Source: an uncultured Lachnospiraceae bacterium (GTDB lineage Bacteria > Bacillota > Clostridia > Lachnospirales > Lachnospiraceae). From it: 64,000 nt of DNA. Below are positions 7,191 through 15,847 of this stretch, one piece after another. A model generated the notes under the pieces. That model worked only from the letters and a program-made list of their open reading frames with translations, did no database searches and was not told the origin of the DNA. Every line of letters starts with the position of its first letter. Positions within the stretch are counted from its first letter, which is position 1. The stretch spans positions 1-64,000 of the forward strand of contig CAJTOK010000010.1 of assembly GCA_910577825.1 (NCBI GenBank). The letters are read 5' to 3'. Made by a program: the position numbers and the translations under genes.

Positions 7191-8534
7191 TTAATAAATT
7201 GTTTCCTGGCTGTAACATCCTGTTAATATCCCACTGTTAATTCTTCCTGTAATTTTTACATCTGCAATAGTATTGCAAAGACGGCTAACACCAGGGATAC
7301 CCTCTGCCGGTACTGCAATACGTATGTATCTTTCATTATAACCAGTAATATATTTCCTGCCATTAATCTCTGTTATCTCTTCAAAAAGCACTTTTTCATA
7401 TTCTTTTAAAACACTGTCCTGGTACAGTATCCCAAGCTCTTCCTCAAGCTTTGACAGCCTTGCGCTTCTTTCTGACTTAACACTCTCACTTGCCTGCCCG
7501 TCCATTTTATCTGCTATTGTGCCATGCCGCCTTGAATATTTAAATACATGTATTTTAGCAAATCCTGCTTTCTTTGCAAAATCCATTGTTTCTTCAAACT
7601 CTTTTTCTGTTTCCCCTGGAAACCCAGTTATTATATCTGTAGTTATTGCAGGATTGTCAAAATATTTCCTTGTTATAAAAAGGCCGTCAAGATACCCGCT
7701 GGCAGTATAATGCCTGTTCATCCTTTTTAGGACTGTATCTGAACCACTTTGCAGCGATAAATGGAAATGCGGGCATATTTTAGGCATAGAAGAAAGTTCC
7801 TTAATAAAACCTTCACTTATTATCCTGGGTTCAAGCGAACCAAGCCGTATCCTTTCTATGCCATCTATCTTGTTTAATTCTTTAAGAAGGGCAAGAAGCG
7901 GCCTGCCCTGTAATTTTACAAATTCCCCTGCATTATCTGTAACTGCACCATATGATGAAATATGTATACCTGTAATTACAATTTCCTTATATCCATCTGC
8001 AGCAAGCCCTTCTGCTTCTTTAACAACGCTTTCCACATCACGGCTTTTAAGCTTTCCCCTTACATATGGTATAATGCAGTATGTACAGTACTGGGTGCAC
8101 CCGTCCTGTATCTTGATATATGCCCTTGTATGGCTGTCTGGAAGCTGGCGGTTTATACTGTTTATATTTGCTGGTGCTTTATGCTGTTTCCTTTTTGCCG
8201 CTTCATTACATACGATATTTACAATATCTGGTTTTTCTTTATTCTGGATAAATATATCAATGCTTTTATCTGTTTCACCCTTTTTTATGGCAGAATCTGC
8301 ATAACAGCCTGCTGCCACAACAACAGCATATGGGTTAAGCCTTTTTGCTTTATGCAGCATTTTTCTTGATTTGCGGTCAGCTATATTAGTAACAGTGCAT
8401 GTATTTATAATATATACATCTGCATAATCCTCAAATGGCACAATAATATGTCCTGCTTCCTCAAATAATTTTTTCATTTTGCAAGTTTCATAAAAATTTA
8501 CTTTGCATCCTAGTGTTAAAAATGCTACATTCAT
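7191..8534 (-). CDS. mtaB: tRNA (N6-threonylcarbamoyladenosine37-C2) methylthiotransferase MtaB
   Basis: This 447-residue methylthiotransferase has the UPF0004 N-terminal domain with three cluster cysteines (TLGCKVN, NTCTVTN, AAGCYA). The radical-SAM motif is CTQYCTYCIIPYVRG near residue 145, and a C-terminal TRAM domain follows. It adds the methylthio group of ms2t6A37 using two 4Fe-4S clusters. The TLGCKVNFYE start and SRKMLHKAKR region favour MtaB over MiaB or RimO. ATG at 8534 follows GGAGG. The gap of about 100 bp before ireB holds no gene. Confidence 0.93.
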   Translation of the reverse strand: MNVAFLTLGCKVNFYETCKMKKLFEEAGHIIVPFEDYADVYIINTCTVTNIADRKSRKMLHKAKRLNPYAVVVAAGCYADSAIKKGETDKSIDIFIQNKEKPDIVNIVCNEAAKRKQHKAPANINSINRQLPDSHTRAYIKIQDGCTQYCTYCIIPYVRGKLKSRDVESVVKEAEGLAADGYKEIVITGIHISSYGAVTDNAGEFVKLQGRPLLALLKELNKIDGIERIRLGSLEPRIISEGFIKELSSMPKICPHFHLSLQSGSDTVLKRMNRHYTASGYLDGLFITRKYFDNPAITTDIITGFPGETEKEFEETMDFAKKAGFAKIHVFKYSRRHGTIADKMDGQASESVKSERSARLSKLEEELGILYQDSVLKEYEKVLFEEITEINGRKYITGYNERYIRIAVPAEGIPGVSRLCNTIADVKITGRINSGILTGCYSQETIY

Positions 8535-8634
8535 TGTTTACCTCCAATTTTATATCTGTTAAATAGTAACTATTTATTTGCCCGTTTCTAATTTTTGGCT
8601 AGTTTAATGCCCCAAATTTTGGCTAGATTGTATA

Positions 8635-8662
8635 TTGACTTTTCCTGCCGTAATGTTACTAT
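8635..8662 (+). promoter_or_regulatory. Promoter of the HPr-like gene
   Basis: TTGACT (8635-8640) and TACTAT (8657-8662) are separated by 16 bp. Just upstream are two direct copies of TTTTGGCTAG (ending near 8602 and 8625, 23 bp apart, about two helical turns), which could be an operator; this is inference only. Confidence 0.5.
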
Positions 8663-8706
8663 ATAGAAGTAAAAACAGTTACAAAAAACAAAGGGAGGTA
8701 ACTAGC

Positions 8707-8940
8707 ATGAAGACTGTTAAGATTTCTTTAAACTCAATCGATAAGGTGAAAGCATTTGTAAACGATGTTACTAAGTTTAACACAGATTTTGATTTAGTAT
8801 CTGGAAGATATGTTATAGATGCAAAATCAATTATGGGTATTTTCAGCCTTGACCTTTCAAAGGCAATTGATTTAAATATCCATGATGATGATAGGATTGA
8901 TAACATACTCGAAACACTGAAGCCATACATTATTGAATAA
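8707..8940 (+). CDS. HPr-like protein lacking the phosphorylatable histidine
   Basis: A 77-residue protein with the length and C-terminal half of HPr. The regulatory-serine region is kept (DAKSIMGIFSL, Ser at 41). The active-site loop GLHARP is replaced (NSIDKV), so it cannot accept phosphate from PEP/Enzyme I at His15. It may act as a regulator or structural relative of HPr; its partner is unknown. ATG at 8707 follows GGGAGG. It is a single transcription unit with promoter and terminator, convergent to thiI. Confidence 0.75.
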   Translation: MKTVKISLNSIDKVKAFVNDVTKFNTDFDLVSGRYVIDAKSIMGIFSLDLSKAIDLNIHDDDRIDNILETLKPYIIE

Positions 8941-8984
8941 CATGGCAGTACAAAGTCCTGGATTTAAATTAACAGGGATTTACT

Positions 8985-9010
8985 GAGAACACCAGAAGGT
9001 GTTCTCTTTT
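8985..9010 (+). terminator. Rho-independent terminator
   Basis: GAGAACACC (8985-8993), loop AGAA, GGTGTTCTC (8998-9006), then TTTT. It ends the HPr-like transcript and lies just before the convergent thiI stop. Confidence 0.85.
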
Positions 9011-9021
9011 ATTACTTCCAG

Positions 9022-10203
9022 CTATTCGTCCACTTCTGTAATTTCAGCTGTATTAATTGCAATTTTTAACATTTCTTCTATTTTTTCTTCTATTTTCTTC
9101 TCTGAATTTCTTATAACCTCTGCCTCCGGCTTTGTCACCGGGTGCTTTGCCACAAATATTGTACAACAGTCCTCATATGGCTGTATTGATGTTTCAAATG
9201 TCCCTATTTTCTCTGCAATATTTACTATATCCTGCTTATCAAATGCTATAAGCGGGCGGTACACCGGCATACTGCACACTTCATTTGTTACTGCAAGGCT
9301 CTGCATTGTCTGGCTTGCAACCTGCCCTATGCTTTCACCTGTAACAAGCCCTATACATTTATTATGGACAGCAAGCCTTTCTGCTATACGCATCATATAG
9401 CGGCGCATTATAATAGTAAGTTCCTCATGCGGGCACTTCTCATAAATATACATCTGTATATCAGTAAAATTAACTGTAAAAAGGCGTATCCTGCCTGCAT
9501 AACGTGATACCTGCTTTGCAAGTGCTACAACCTTTTCTCTGGCACGTTCACTTGTATAAGGGGGTGCATGGAAATATACTGCATCAAGGTTTACGCCCCT
9601 TTTAGATATCATATACCCTGCAACCGGGCTGTCTATACCGCCTGACAGAAGAAGCATTGCCTTTCCTGCTGTCCCAAGCGGCATCCCGCCGGCACCTTTG
9701 TATACTTTGGAATAAATATATGCCTTGTCCCTTATCTCAACCCATATATATACATCCGGGTTATGCACATCTACTTTTAAACCTTCAAAGCGGCTTAAAA
9801 GATATGCCCCCATTTCAATACATATCTCTGGTGATGTATATATATAATGCTTGTCACTTCTCTTTGATTTTACCTTAAATGAAAAGTCTGTATTATTATA
9901 CTGCTTCTCTATAAAGTTCCCTGCCTCTTTTTTTACATTGTCCCATGATTTATCTTCTACAACTTCTACAGGGCTGATTGCTGATATCCCGGGCACTCTC
10001 TTTAGTGTCTCTATTACCTCATCACTGTCAAAATCCCCTGCCGCTTCTGCATATATCCGCCCCTGTCCACGCACTACATTATAATCACCGTCTATTTTAG
10101 AAAGCTTTATCCTTAACTGTTCACATAAAGCATTCTCAAACTTATACCGGTTCTTCCCTTTTATGCCTATTTCTGCATATTTTAATAAAAATCCTTGTAC
10201 CAT
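9022..10203 (-). CDS. thiI: tRNA 4-thiouridine synthetase ThiI
   Basis: A 393-residue protein with an N-terminal ferredoxin-like/THUMP region (about 1-165) that binds tRNA. The PP-loop ATP pyrophosphatase motif is LLSGGIDSPVAGY near residue 185. There is no C-terminal rhodanese domain, as in other Firmicutes, where sulfur is passed directly from a dedicated cysteine desulfurase. A cysteine desulfurase gene is directly upstream (28-bp gap), matching the NifZ-ThiI arrangement of B. subtilis. The product makes s4U8 in tRNA; a thiazole role is less certain without the rhodanese domain. Confidence 0.95.
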   Translation of the reverse strand: MVQGFLLKYAEIGIKGKNRYKFENALCEQLRIKLSKIDGDYNVVRGQGRIYAEAAGDFDSDEVIETLKRVPGISAISPVEVVEDKSWDNVKKEAGNFIEKQYNNTDFSFKVKSKRSDKHYIYTSPEICIEMGAYLLSRFEGLKVDVHNPDVYIWVEIRDKAYIYSKVYKGAGGMPLGTAGKAMLLLSGGIDSPVAGYMISKRGVNLDAVYFHAPPYTSERAREKVVALAKQVSRYAGRIRLFTVNFTDIQMYIYEKCPHEELTIIMRRYMMRIAERLAVHNKCIGLVTGESIGQVASQTMQSLAVTNEVCSMPVYRPLIAFDKQDIVNIAEKIGTFETSIQPYEDCCTIFVAKHPVTKPEAEVIRNSEKKIEEKIEEMLKIAINTAEITEVDE

Positions 10204-10231
10204 ATCATTCTCCGTTAAATCTGTTAATAAT

Positions 10232-11392
10232 CTATCTGCGGGTAAATTTCCTTAAAACAGGAAGTTCTTCTTCTAATACATCTGCTGCATAATCCACCTG
10301 TTCTTCTGTAGTAAATACCGAAAAACTGAACCGTAATGATGAATCAAGAAGTGCATCTTCTACACCAATGGCTTTTAACGTGCTGCTAATGCCTGGATGG
10401 TTTGAAGAACAGGCAGAGCCTGAAGATACAAATACACCTTTGGCAGCAAGTGCATGGAGAAGCACCTCGCTTCTTATCCCTTCAAAGTTTGCACTAACTA
10501 TATGCGGCGCTGTTTTTTGTAACGGAATATTATCTGCCCCGTTTATTGTAACACCATCAATTTTTTTAAGCCTTCCAATAAGCTTTTCTTTTAGATTATA
10601 TAAATTTTCTATTCTGTCTGCCATTCCATATATAATCTTTGATGCAAGCCCAAGCCCTGCTATTGCCGGGACATTTTCCGTACCCGGGCGCATCCCCTTC
10701 TGCTGTCCTCCCCCGTATATAAAAGGATTTATCTTTGTTTTGTCCTTTATATATAAAAAGCCGCTTCCTTTTGGCGCATGTATCTTATGCCCGCTGGCAG
10801 AAAGCAGGTCTGCCCCAAGTTTTCTAGGGACTATCTTGTATTTTCCATATGCCTGTACTGCATCAGTATGGAATAAAATGCTGCTGTCTTTCTTTTTAAC
10901 CACGCTGCAAAGCCTGCCTATATCCTGTACAGAACCGGTTTCATTATTTACATACATAACTGACACAAGTATTGTATCTTCCCTTATAGCATCTGCAAGC
11001 ACATCTGGGTCTAATATGCCATTGCTGTTTACAGGAAGGTATGTAACTTCAAAACCCTGCTCTTCCAGGTGGGAAAGCGTTTCATGTACTGATGCGTGTT
11101 CTATGCCTGTAGTAATAATATGCTTCCCTTTTCTTGTATTGGCAGCGGCCGCCCCCAGAAGCGCCATATTATTAGCTTCAGTGCCACCTGATGTAAATAC
11201 TATTTCTTTAGGCTGGCATTTCATAAGTGCCGCAATATCCTCTGCTGCCCCTGTAATATATCTTTCCGCTTCCATGCCTTTTGTATGTTTTGATGAAGGG
11301 TTCCCATAATCCTCTTTCATCACTTTAAGCATAATATCACAGACCTCTGGCAAAACAGGGGTAGTTGCTGCATTATCAAGATACGCTTCCAT
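10232..11392 (-). CDS. Cysteine desulfurase (NifS/IscS family)
   Basis: A 386-residue PLP enzyme starting MEAYLDNAATTPV. It has the PLP-lysine region SASGHKIHAPKGSGFLY, the His stacking motif (TGIEHASV) and the active Cys loop SSGSACSSNHP near residue 320. It takes sulfur from cysteine and probably supplies ThiI encoded next to it, and perhaps MtaB. The ATG at 11392 matches homologues; an ATG six codons upstream is also possible. It is transcribed after rsmE with a 42-bp gap. Confidence 0.92.
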   Translation of the reverse strand: MEAYLDNAATTPVLPEVCDIMLKVMKEDYGNPSSKHTKGMEAERYITGAAEDIAALMKCQPKEIVFTSGGTEANNMALLGAAAANTRKGKHIITTGIEHASVHETLSHLEEQGFEVTYLPVNSNGILDPDVLADAIREDTILVSVMYVNNETGSVQDIGRLCSVVKKKDSSILFHTDAVQAYGKYKIVPRKLGADLLSASGHKIHAPKGSGFLYIKDKTKINPFIYGGGQQKGMRPGTENVPAIAGLGLASKIIYGMADRIENLYNLKEKLIGRLKKIDGVTINGADNIPLQKTAPHIVSANFEGIRSEVLLHALAAKGVFVSSGSACSSNHPGISSTLKAIGVEDALLDSSLRFSFSVFTTEEQVDYAADVLEEELPVLRKFTRR

Positions 11393-11434
11393 AATAAAAA
11401 TAATCTCCATTCACTATATTAATTCTCCTGCCTG

Positions 11435-12169
11435 TTACTGCATCTGGAACATCATAATAGATAAAACTGCCATTCCTGCTGTTTCTGTACGCAGTATCCT
11501 TTTACCAAGGGAAACAGGCCTTATTTCCCTTTTTATGGCCTCTTCTATTTCTTCCTTCTCAAAACCGCCCTCTGGCCCTATAAAAATACCTGCGCTTTTC
11601 TTACTGCAGGCTTCTTTTATAATTTCCCTTGACTTCTCCATTCCGTCCTGTAACTCATATGGTATAATATTGTACTCCAAGCTGGCAGCTATGTCAAATG
11701 CCTCTTTTAACATTACAGCTGCATGTACTTCTGGCACAATGCCCCTTCCCGACTGTTTCGCTGCTGCTTCTGCAATTTTCTGCCAGCGTTCCTGCTTTTT
11801 AACCGCTTTGCCGGCATCAAGCTTTACAACACACCTTTTCATTATAACGGGGACAATTCCTGACACGCCAAGCTCAACAGCCTTCTGTATAATAAACTCC
11901 ATTTTACTGCCTTTAGGAAGTCCCTGGAATAATACAAGTTTTGTTCCGGGCTCTGTGCCAGACTCCTGTACCTTTTCCACACAAAGCCTTATAATACTGT
12001 TCTCTGTACTGGTAATCCTTGAAATATAATCCCTGCCACTGCCATCACATGCAATAACCCAGTCCCCTTTTCCAAGACGCAGTACATTCTTAATATGGTT
12101 TACATCTGTGCCTGTAATATCAATATAATTATCGTAAATATTATCCTGTCCTACATAAAAACGGTACAT
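11435..12169 (-). CDS. rsmE: 16S rRNA m3U1498 methyltransferase RsmE
   Basis: A 244-residue SPOUT methyltransferase. It has an N-terminal PUA-like domain (MYRFYVGQ, HIKNVLRLGKGDWV), then LVLFQGLPKGSKMEFIIQKA, and a C-terminal knot (GIFIGPEGGFEKEEIE, VSLGKRILRTETAG). It methylates N3 of U1498 in the 30S subunit. GGAG 6 bp before ATG 12169 decides the start. In many Firmicutes rsmE follows prmA; here prmA is not adjacent and the gene instead leads the cysteine desulfurase-thiI pair. Confidence 0.94.
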   Translation of the reverse strand: MYRFYVGQDNIYDNYIDITGTDVNHIKNVLRLGKGDWVIACDGSGRDYISRITSTENSIIRLCVEKVQESGTEPGTKLVLFQGLPKGSKMEFIIQKAVELGVSGIVPVIMKRCVVKLDAGKAVKKQERWQKIAEAAAKQSGRGIVPEVHAAVMLKEAFDIAASLEYNIIPYELQDGMEKSREIIKEACSKKSAGIFIGPEGGFEKEEIEEAIKREIRPVSLGKRILRTETAGMAVLSIMMFQMQ

Positions 12170-12210
12170 ATCATTCTCCATTCTGCAAGGAAATACCCTG
12201 TTAGTTAAAT

Positions 12211-12238
12211 ATTATAACACATTATGCCAGAATGTAAA
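12211..12238 (-). promoter_or_regulatory. Promoter of rsmE-cysteine desulfurase-thiI
   Basis: On the minus strand TTTACA (12233-12238) and TATAAT (12211-12216) are 16 bp apart, about 40 bp before the rsmE start. Confidence 0.6.
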
Positions 12239-12312
12239 AGCCGCATTGGAAACTATCCTGGTATTTTTATTTGCAAAAGCTGCCATGCACCCTATAAACA
12301 GCAACCATAAAC

Positions 12313-12341
12313 TTGTGTTCCAGCCCTGTGTATGTTATAAT
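12313..12341 (+). promoter_or_regulatory. Promoter of the aminotransferase gene
   Basis: TTGTGT (12313-12318) and TATAAT (12336-12341) are 17 bp apart, about 70 bp before the ATG at 12411. Confidence 0.55.
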
Positions 12342-12410
12342 TCCAGTGTTGTTAATAATCGCAGCCGTAACACCATTTTACTAAAAATATTGAAAGGGAG
12401 ATGTTACATT

Positions 12411-13694
12411 ATGAAAGCATACAAAGATATGAGCCAGGACGAACTCCGGGCATTAAAAAAGAATTTGGAAGAAGAATACAAAACACAAGAAGCAAAAGGG
12501 CTGTCCCTTAATATGGCAAGGGGCAAACCTGGCGCTTCACAGCTGGCACTGTCTATGCCTATGTTAGATGTTATTAACAGCAGTTCAGATATGAATACCC
12601 TTCTGGGAAATGATACCAGAAACTACGGTGACTGGGATGGTATCGGCGAATGCAGGCGGCTGGTTGCCGATATGATGGAAGTGAAAAAGGACAATGTAAT
12701 TGTATGTGGCAATTCCAGCCTGAATATTATGTATGATACCGTGTCACGCTCTATGCTTATGGGTGTAAATGGTTCTACACCATGGTGCAAGCTGGACAAG
12801 GTTAAGTTTTTATGCCCGGTACCTGGATATGACAGGCATTTTAAGATTACTGAATTATTTGGGATTGAGATGGTTAATATTCCATTGAAACAGGACGGGC
12901 CGGATATGGACCTTGTAGAGAAATATGTAAATAATGATGAAGCTGTAAAGGGAATCTGGTGTGTGCCAAAATATTCCAACCCTACAGGTATCTCTTACTC
13001 TGATGAAGTGGTAAGGCGTTTTGCAAACCTGAAGCCAAAGGCAGCAGACTTCAGGATTTTCTGGGATAATGCTTATGGCATACATCATTTATATGAAGAT
13101 GACCAGGATGAAATCTTAAACATTATGGAGGAATGTGAAAAGGCAGGGAACCCGGATATGGTATACATATTTGCCTCAACTTCCAAAATAAGCTTTCCAG
13201 GCTCTGGTATTTCTGCAGTTGCTACATCATTTAGAAATATTGAAGATATTAAAAAACAGATGACAACACAGATTATAGGGCATGATAAGATTAACCAGCT
13301 GCGCCATGTAAGGTTTTTCAAAGATTTAGACGGGCTAAAAGCCCATATGAAGAAACACGGTGAACTTCTCCGCCCTAAATTTGAAGCCGTACTTGATATT
13401 TTAGATGCCGGGCTGGCAGGGCTTGGAATTGGCAGCTGGACTAAACCAAAAGGGGGGTACTTTATTTCCTTTGATGCCATGCCAGGATGCGCAAAATCCA
13501 TTGTTGCAAAATGTAAAGCCCTGGGTGTAGTCCTTACCGGTGCAGGTGCAACGTTCCCTTACGGAAAAGACCCGGAAGATTCCAATATACGTATTGCCCC
13601 TACATTCCCTTCACCTGAAGAAATGCTGGAAGCCGCCAAAATTTTTGTTCTCTGTGTAAAACTTGCTTCAGTGGAAAAACTGTTAGGTGAGTAA
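12411..13694 (+). CDS. Class I PLP aminotransferase, aspartate aminotransferase Ic-like
   Basis: A 427-residue fold-type I aminotransferase. Motifs are NMARGKPGASQLALS at the N-terminus, RNYGDWDGIGECR, VPKYSNPTGISYS, FWDNAYGIHH and the PLP-lysine segment FASTSKISFPGSG. This pattern fits the type Ic subgroup of bacterial aspartate aminotransferases better than classical AspC, so aspartate-oxaloacetate transamination is the likely reaction. ATG at 12411 is preceded by AAAGGGAG; the upstream 55 codons have no homologous character. It is monocistronic, with its own promoter and terminator. Confidence 0.85.
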   Translation: MKAYKDMSQDELRALKKNLEEEYKTQEAKGLSLNMARGKPGASQLALSMPMLDVINSSSDMNTLLGNDTRNYGDWDGIGECRRLVADMMEVKKDNVIVCGNSSLNIMYDTVSRSMLMGVNGSTPWCKLDKVKFLCPVPGYDRHFKITELFGIEMVNIPLKQDGPDMDLVEKYVNNDEAVKGIWCVPKYSNPTGISYSDEVVRRFANLKPKAADFRIFWDNAYGIHHLYEDDQDEILNIMEECEKAGNPDMVYIFASTSKISFPGSGISAVATSFRNIEDIKKQMTTQIIGHDKINQLRHVRFFKDLDGLKAHMKKHGELLRPKFEAVLDILDAGLAGLGIGSWTKPKGGYFISFDAMPGCAKSIVAKCKALGVVLTGAGATFPYGKDPEDSNIRIAPTFPSPEEMLEAAKIFVLCVKLASVEKLLGE

Positions 13695-13717
13695 ACATAT
13701 ATCCAGCAGAATAACAC

Positions 13718-13763
13718 AAAGCACCAGGATTCCTAAATGCCTTGTAATCCTGGTGCTTTTTGC
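13718..13763 (+). terminator. Rho-independent terminator after the aminotransferase
   Basis: AAAGCACCAGGATT (13718-13731) pairs perfectly with AATCCTGGTGCTTT (13746-13759), followed by T residues. It could also serve the convergent surface-protein gene. Confidence 0.85.
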
Positions 13764-13816
13764 TTTGTTTTTTAATATTTATTTTTTAGTATTTGTTTTT
13801 TAGTATTTTTGTTTTA

Positions 13817-15847
13817 TTATTTTACAGTTATATTTTTCTTAACTTTCTTAACCTTTCCTCCAGCTAATTTTATCTTTACAGTAATCTCTGCTTTTCCCTT
13901 GCCCTTTGCAGTAATTGTACCATTTTTGGACACCTTAACCTTCTTTGGATTAGAAGATTTATATGTAACAACTGCTGCCTGCTTTGCATAAGGTGTGCTG
14001 CTCTTTACACTTGGTTTTGCAACAAGCCCTGTACCCAGGTCAAGTTTTACCTTTGTTTTGCCTCCTTTTTTAACAGAAGCCTTGCCAACTGAAACTTTTG
14101 CCTTGTCAAGAAGCTTAACCACCTTTTTGCCACTTAATTCCTTATCTGTAATAACATATGTATTCCCGCTGAAGCCTTCAACAGCAACCTCACCATCCTT
14201 AATAACTTTTGTCTGGCTGTTTGGAACTTCTTCAAGCTTTCCAGTCTTTTTATTATAAGAATACACATAAACTTTATCACCCTGCTTTGCAGACGGAAGC
14301 AGTGCTGGTGTTGTTACTTTTATGCCGCCCTTTGTATTATTAGAAGCAATGGACATAGTATAGGAATTATCCTCACCAGCCTTGTTTGAAGATAAAATCT
14401 TGTTTATTTTCTTTTTATTGCTGCTGCCCATTCCAGATACCTTGCCCGTCTTTACAGACACATTAATCTCTTGGTTCATTTTCTTAAGCTGGCTCTGTGG
14501 TATAGTCACTGTATAAGACTTTGAAGGGTTCTCATTCTGGATTTTTACAACAAGCTTCTTGCTGCTTCCCTTCGCACTTTCTATACTGTCCTTTGTAACT
14601 ATTACCTTCCCTACAGAAACACCACCCACATCTGGTACAGCAATCTTAATTAACATCTTAGGCCCGGTCTTTTCCTTAACACTGTCAACCGTAGGCTTTT
14701 CAACATAAATATCAACACTGGCAAGCCCTGCATCCTTTACATTCTCAAAATAGCTCTTAGGTATCACTGTCTTAACAGAATACTGGCTGGCTGTATCAGA
14801 ATCACCTGTATAAACCACGGCACTGGCATTAATTACATTGCCATCATTATCAGATGTAACTTTAGTTACAAGAACTGAATTAGTGCTGCTGTCAGTTAAT
14901 GTTTCTGTTACATTGGTCAAAGCACCTGTATCTTCTGTTACAGTCTCCTTAACACTTTCTGAACCATCAGGCATAATTACTTTTTCAGTAACTATTGTTT
15001 TATTGCCATCTGTACTTGTAGTGGTTTCAGTAACTGCCCCTGTTTCTTCATCTACCTTGATATCAGTACCAGGTGCTGGTGTCTGTGATGCAGCTGGTGT
15101 TGCTGAAGGTACTGGTGAAGCACTTGGTACTACACTTGGTGCTGGAACTTGTGAAGTGCCTGGGTTTGAAGATGAACCTGTACCTGGTCCTGGCTGGTTT
15201 GGTGTAATCGGCTGGGCTGGTATATATGCACCACCACCTGAACTGCCACCTGAGCCACTGCCTGTTGGTGATGGGGTAGATGTACTACCTGCCGGAGTTG
15301 GGGTTGGCGTTGGTATATCTGTGCCAGTTTTAGGGATTTCTTCTGTATAATTATCACCACATCTCTTACAGGTTTTCTCCTGGATACCATTTTCTGTTGC
15401 AGTTGCAGGTTTTATTATTACTACTTCATAATCATGCCCAATAGCTTCAACTATATTTCCTTCAGAAATAAGAATCCCACAAAATGTACAATAAATATCT
15501 CCAGAGTATCCTGCTTCTGTACAGGTTGCCTGTTTTTCATTTCTTGTTTCTTTTTCTTCATGCACACAGTCTACTTTTTGAATTGTAATTTCTACTGATT
15601 CTGTTACATAATTGCCTTTATCAGCTCCATTATATATTGCTGTGGCTTTTATTACACTATCTTCTGGTATTTCCTTTTCTGCATCCCCAGCAAGCCATAT
15701 CCAGTCTGTTGGCAAAGTTATATCACCAATTTTTTTCTTAGTATTTGGTACATTAATAGATGTTTCTGGCATATTTGGTGTAACGGCTGATTTTTCAATA
15801 TCAGCCTTAGTAGTAAACTTATCATTTTCCAATATATAAATCTGCAC
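13817..15847 (-). pseudogene. C-terminal part of a secreted GH43 surface protein, separated by a frameshift
   Basis: About 670 residues that read on directly from the GH43 gene in another frame. In order: the end of a YDG-type repeat; a Cys-rich region with paired CxxC-like motifs (CTFCG, CKRCG; about 90-165); a Pro/Thr/Ser/Gly linker (about 175-280); beta-rich repeats; and a final bacterial Ig-like 2 domain (VTYKSSNPKKVKVSKNGTIT). There is no LPxTG sorting signal. No ribosome site precedes its first possible start (GTG 15847), so it should only be translated as part of the upstream gene. A single extra T in gatttatatattgg (minus strand, about 15834-15840) explains the split: removing it gives ASADYILENDKFTTKA in one frame. 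Confidence 0.75.

Noticed and set aside
10368..11309. Plus-strand open frame of 313 codons
   Set aside because: Antisense of the cysteine desulfurase gene, which has full motif support.
14838..15350. Plus-strand open frame of 170 codons
   Set aside because: Antisense shadow of the Pro/Ser/Thr-rich part of the surface protein; no ribosome site or family.
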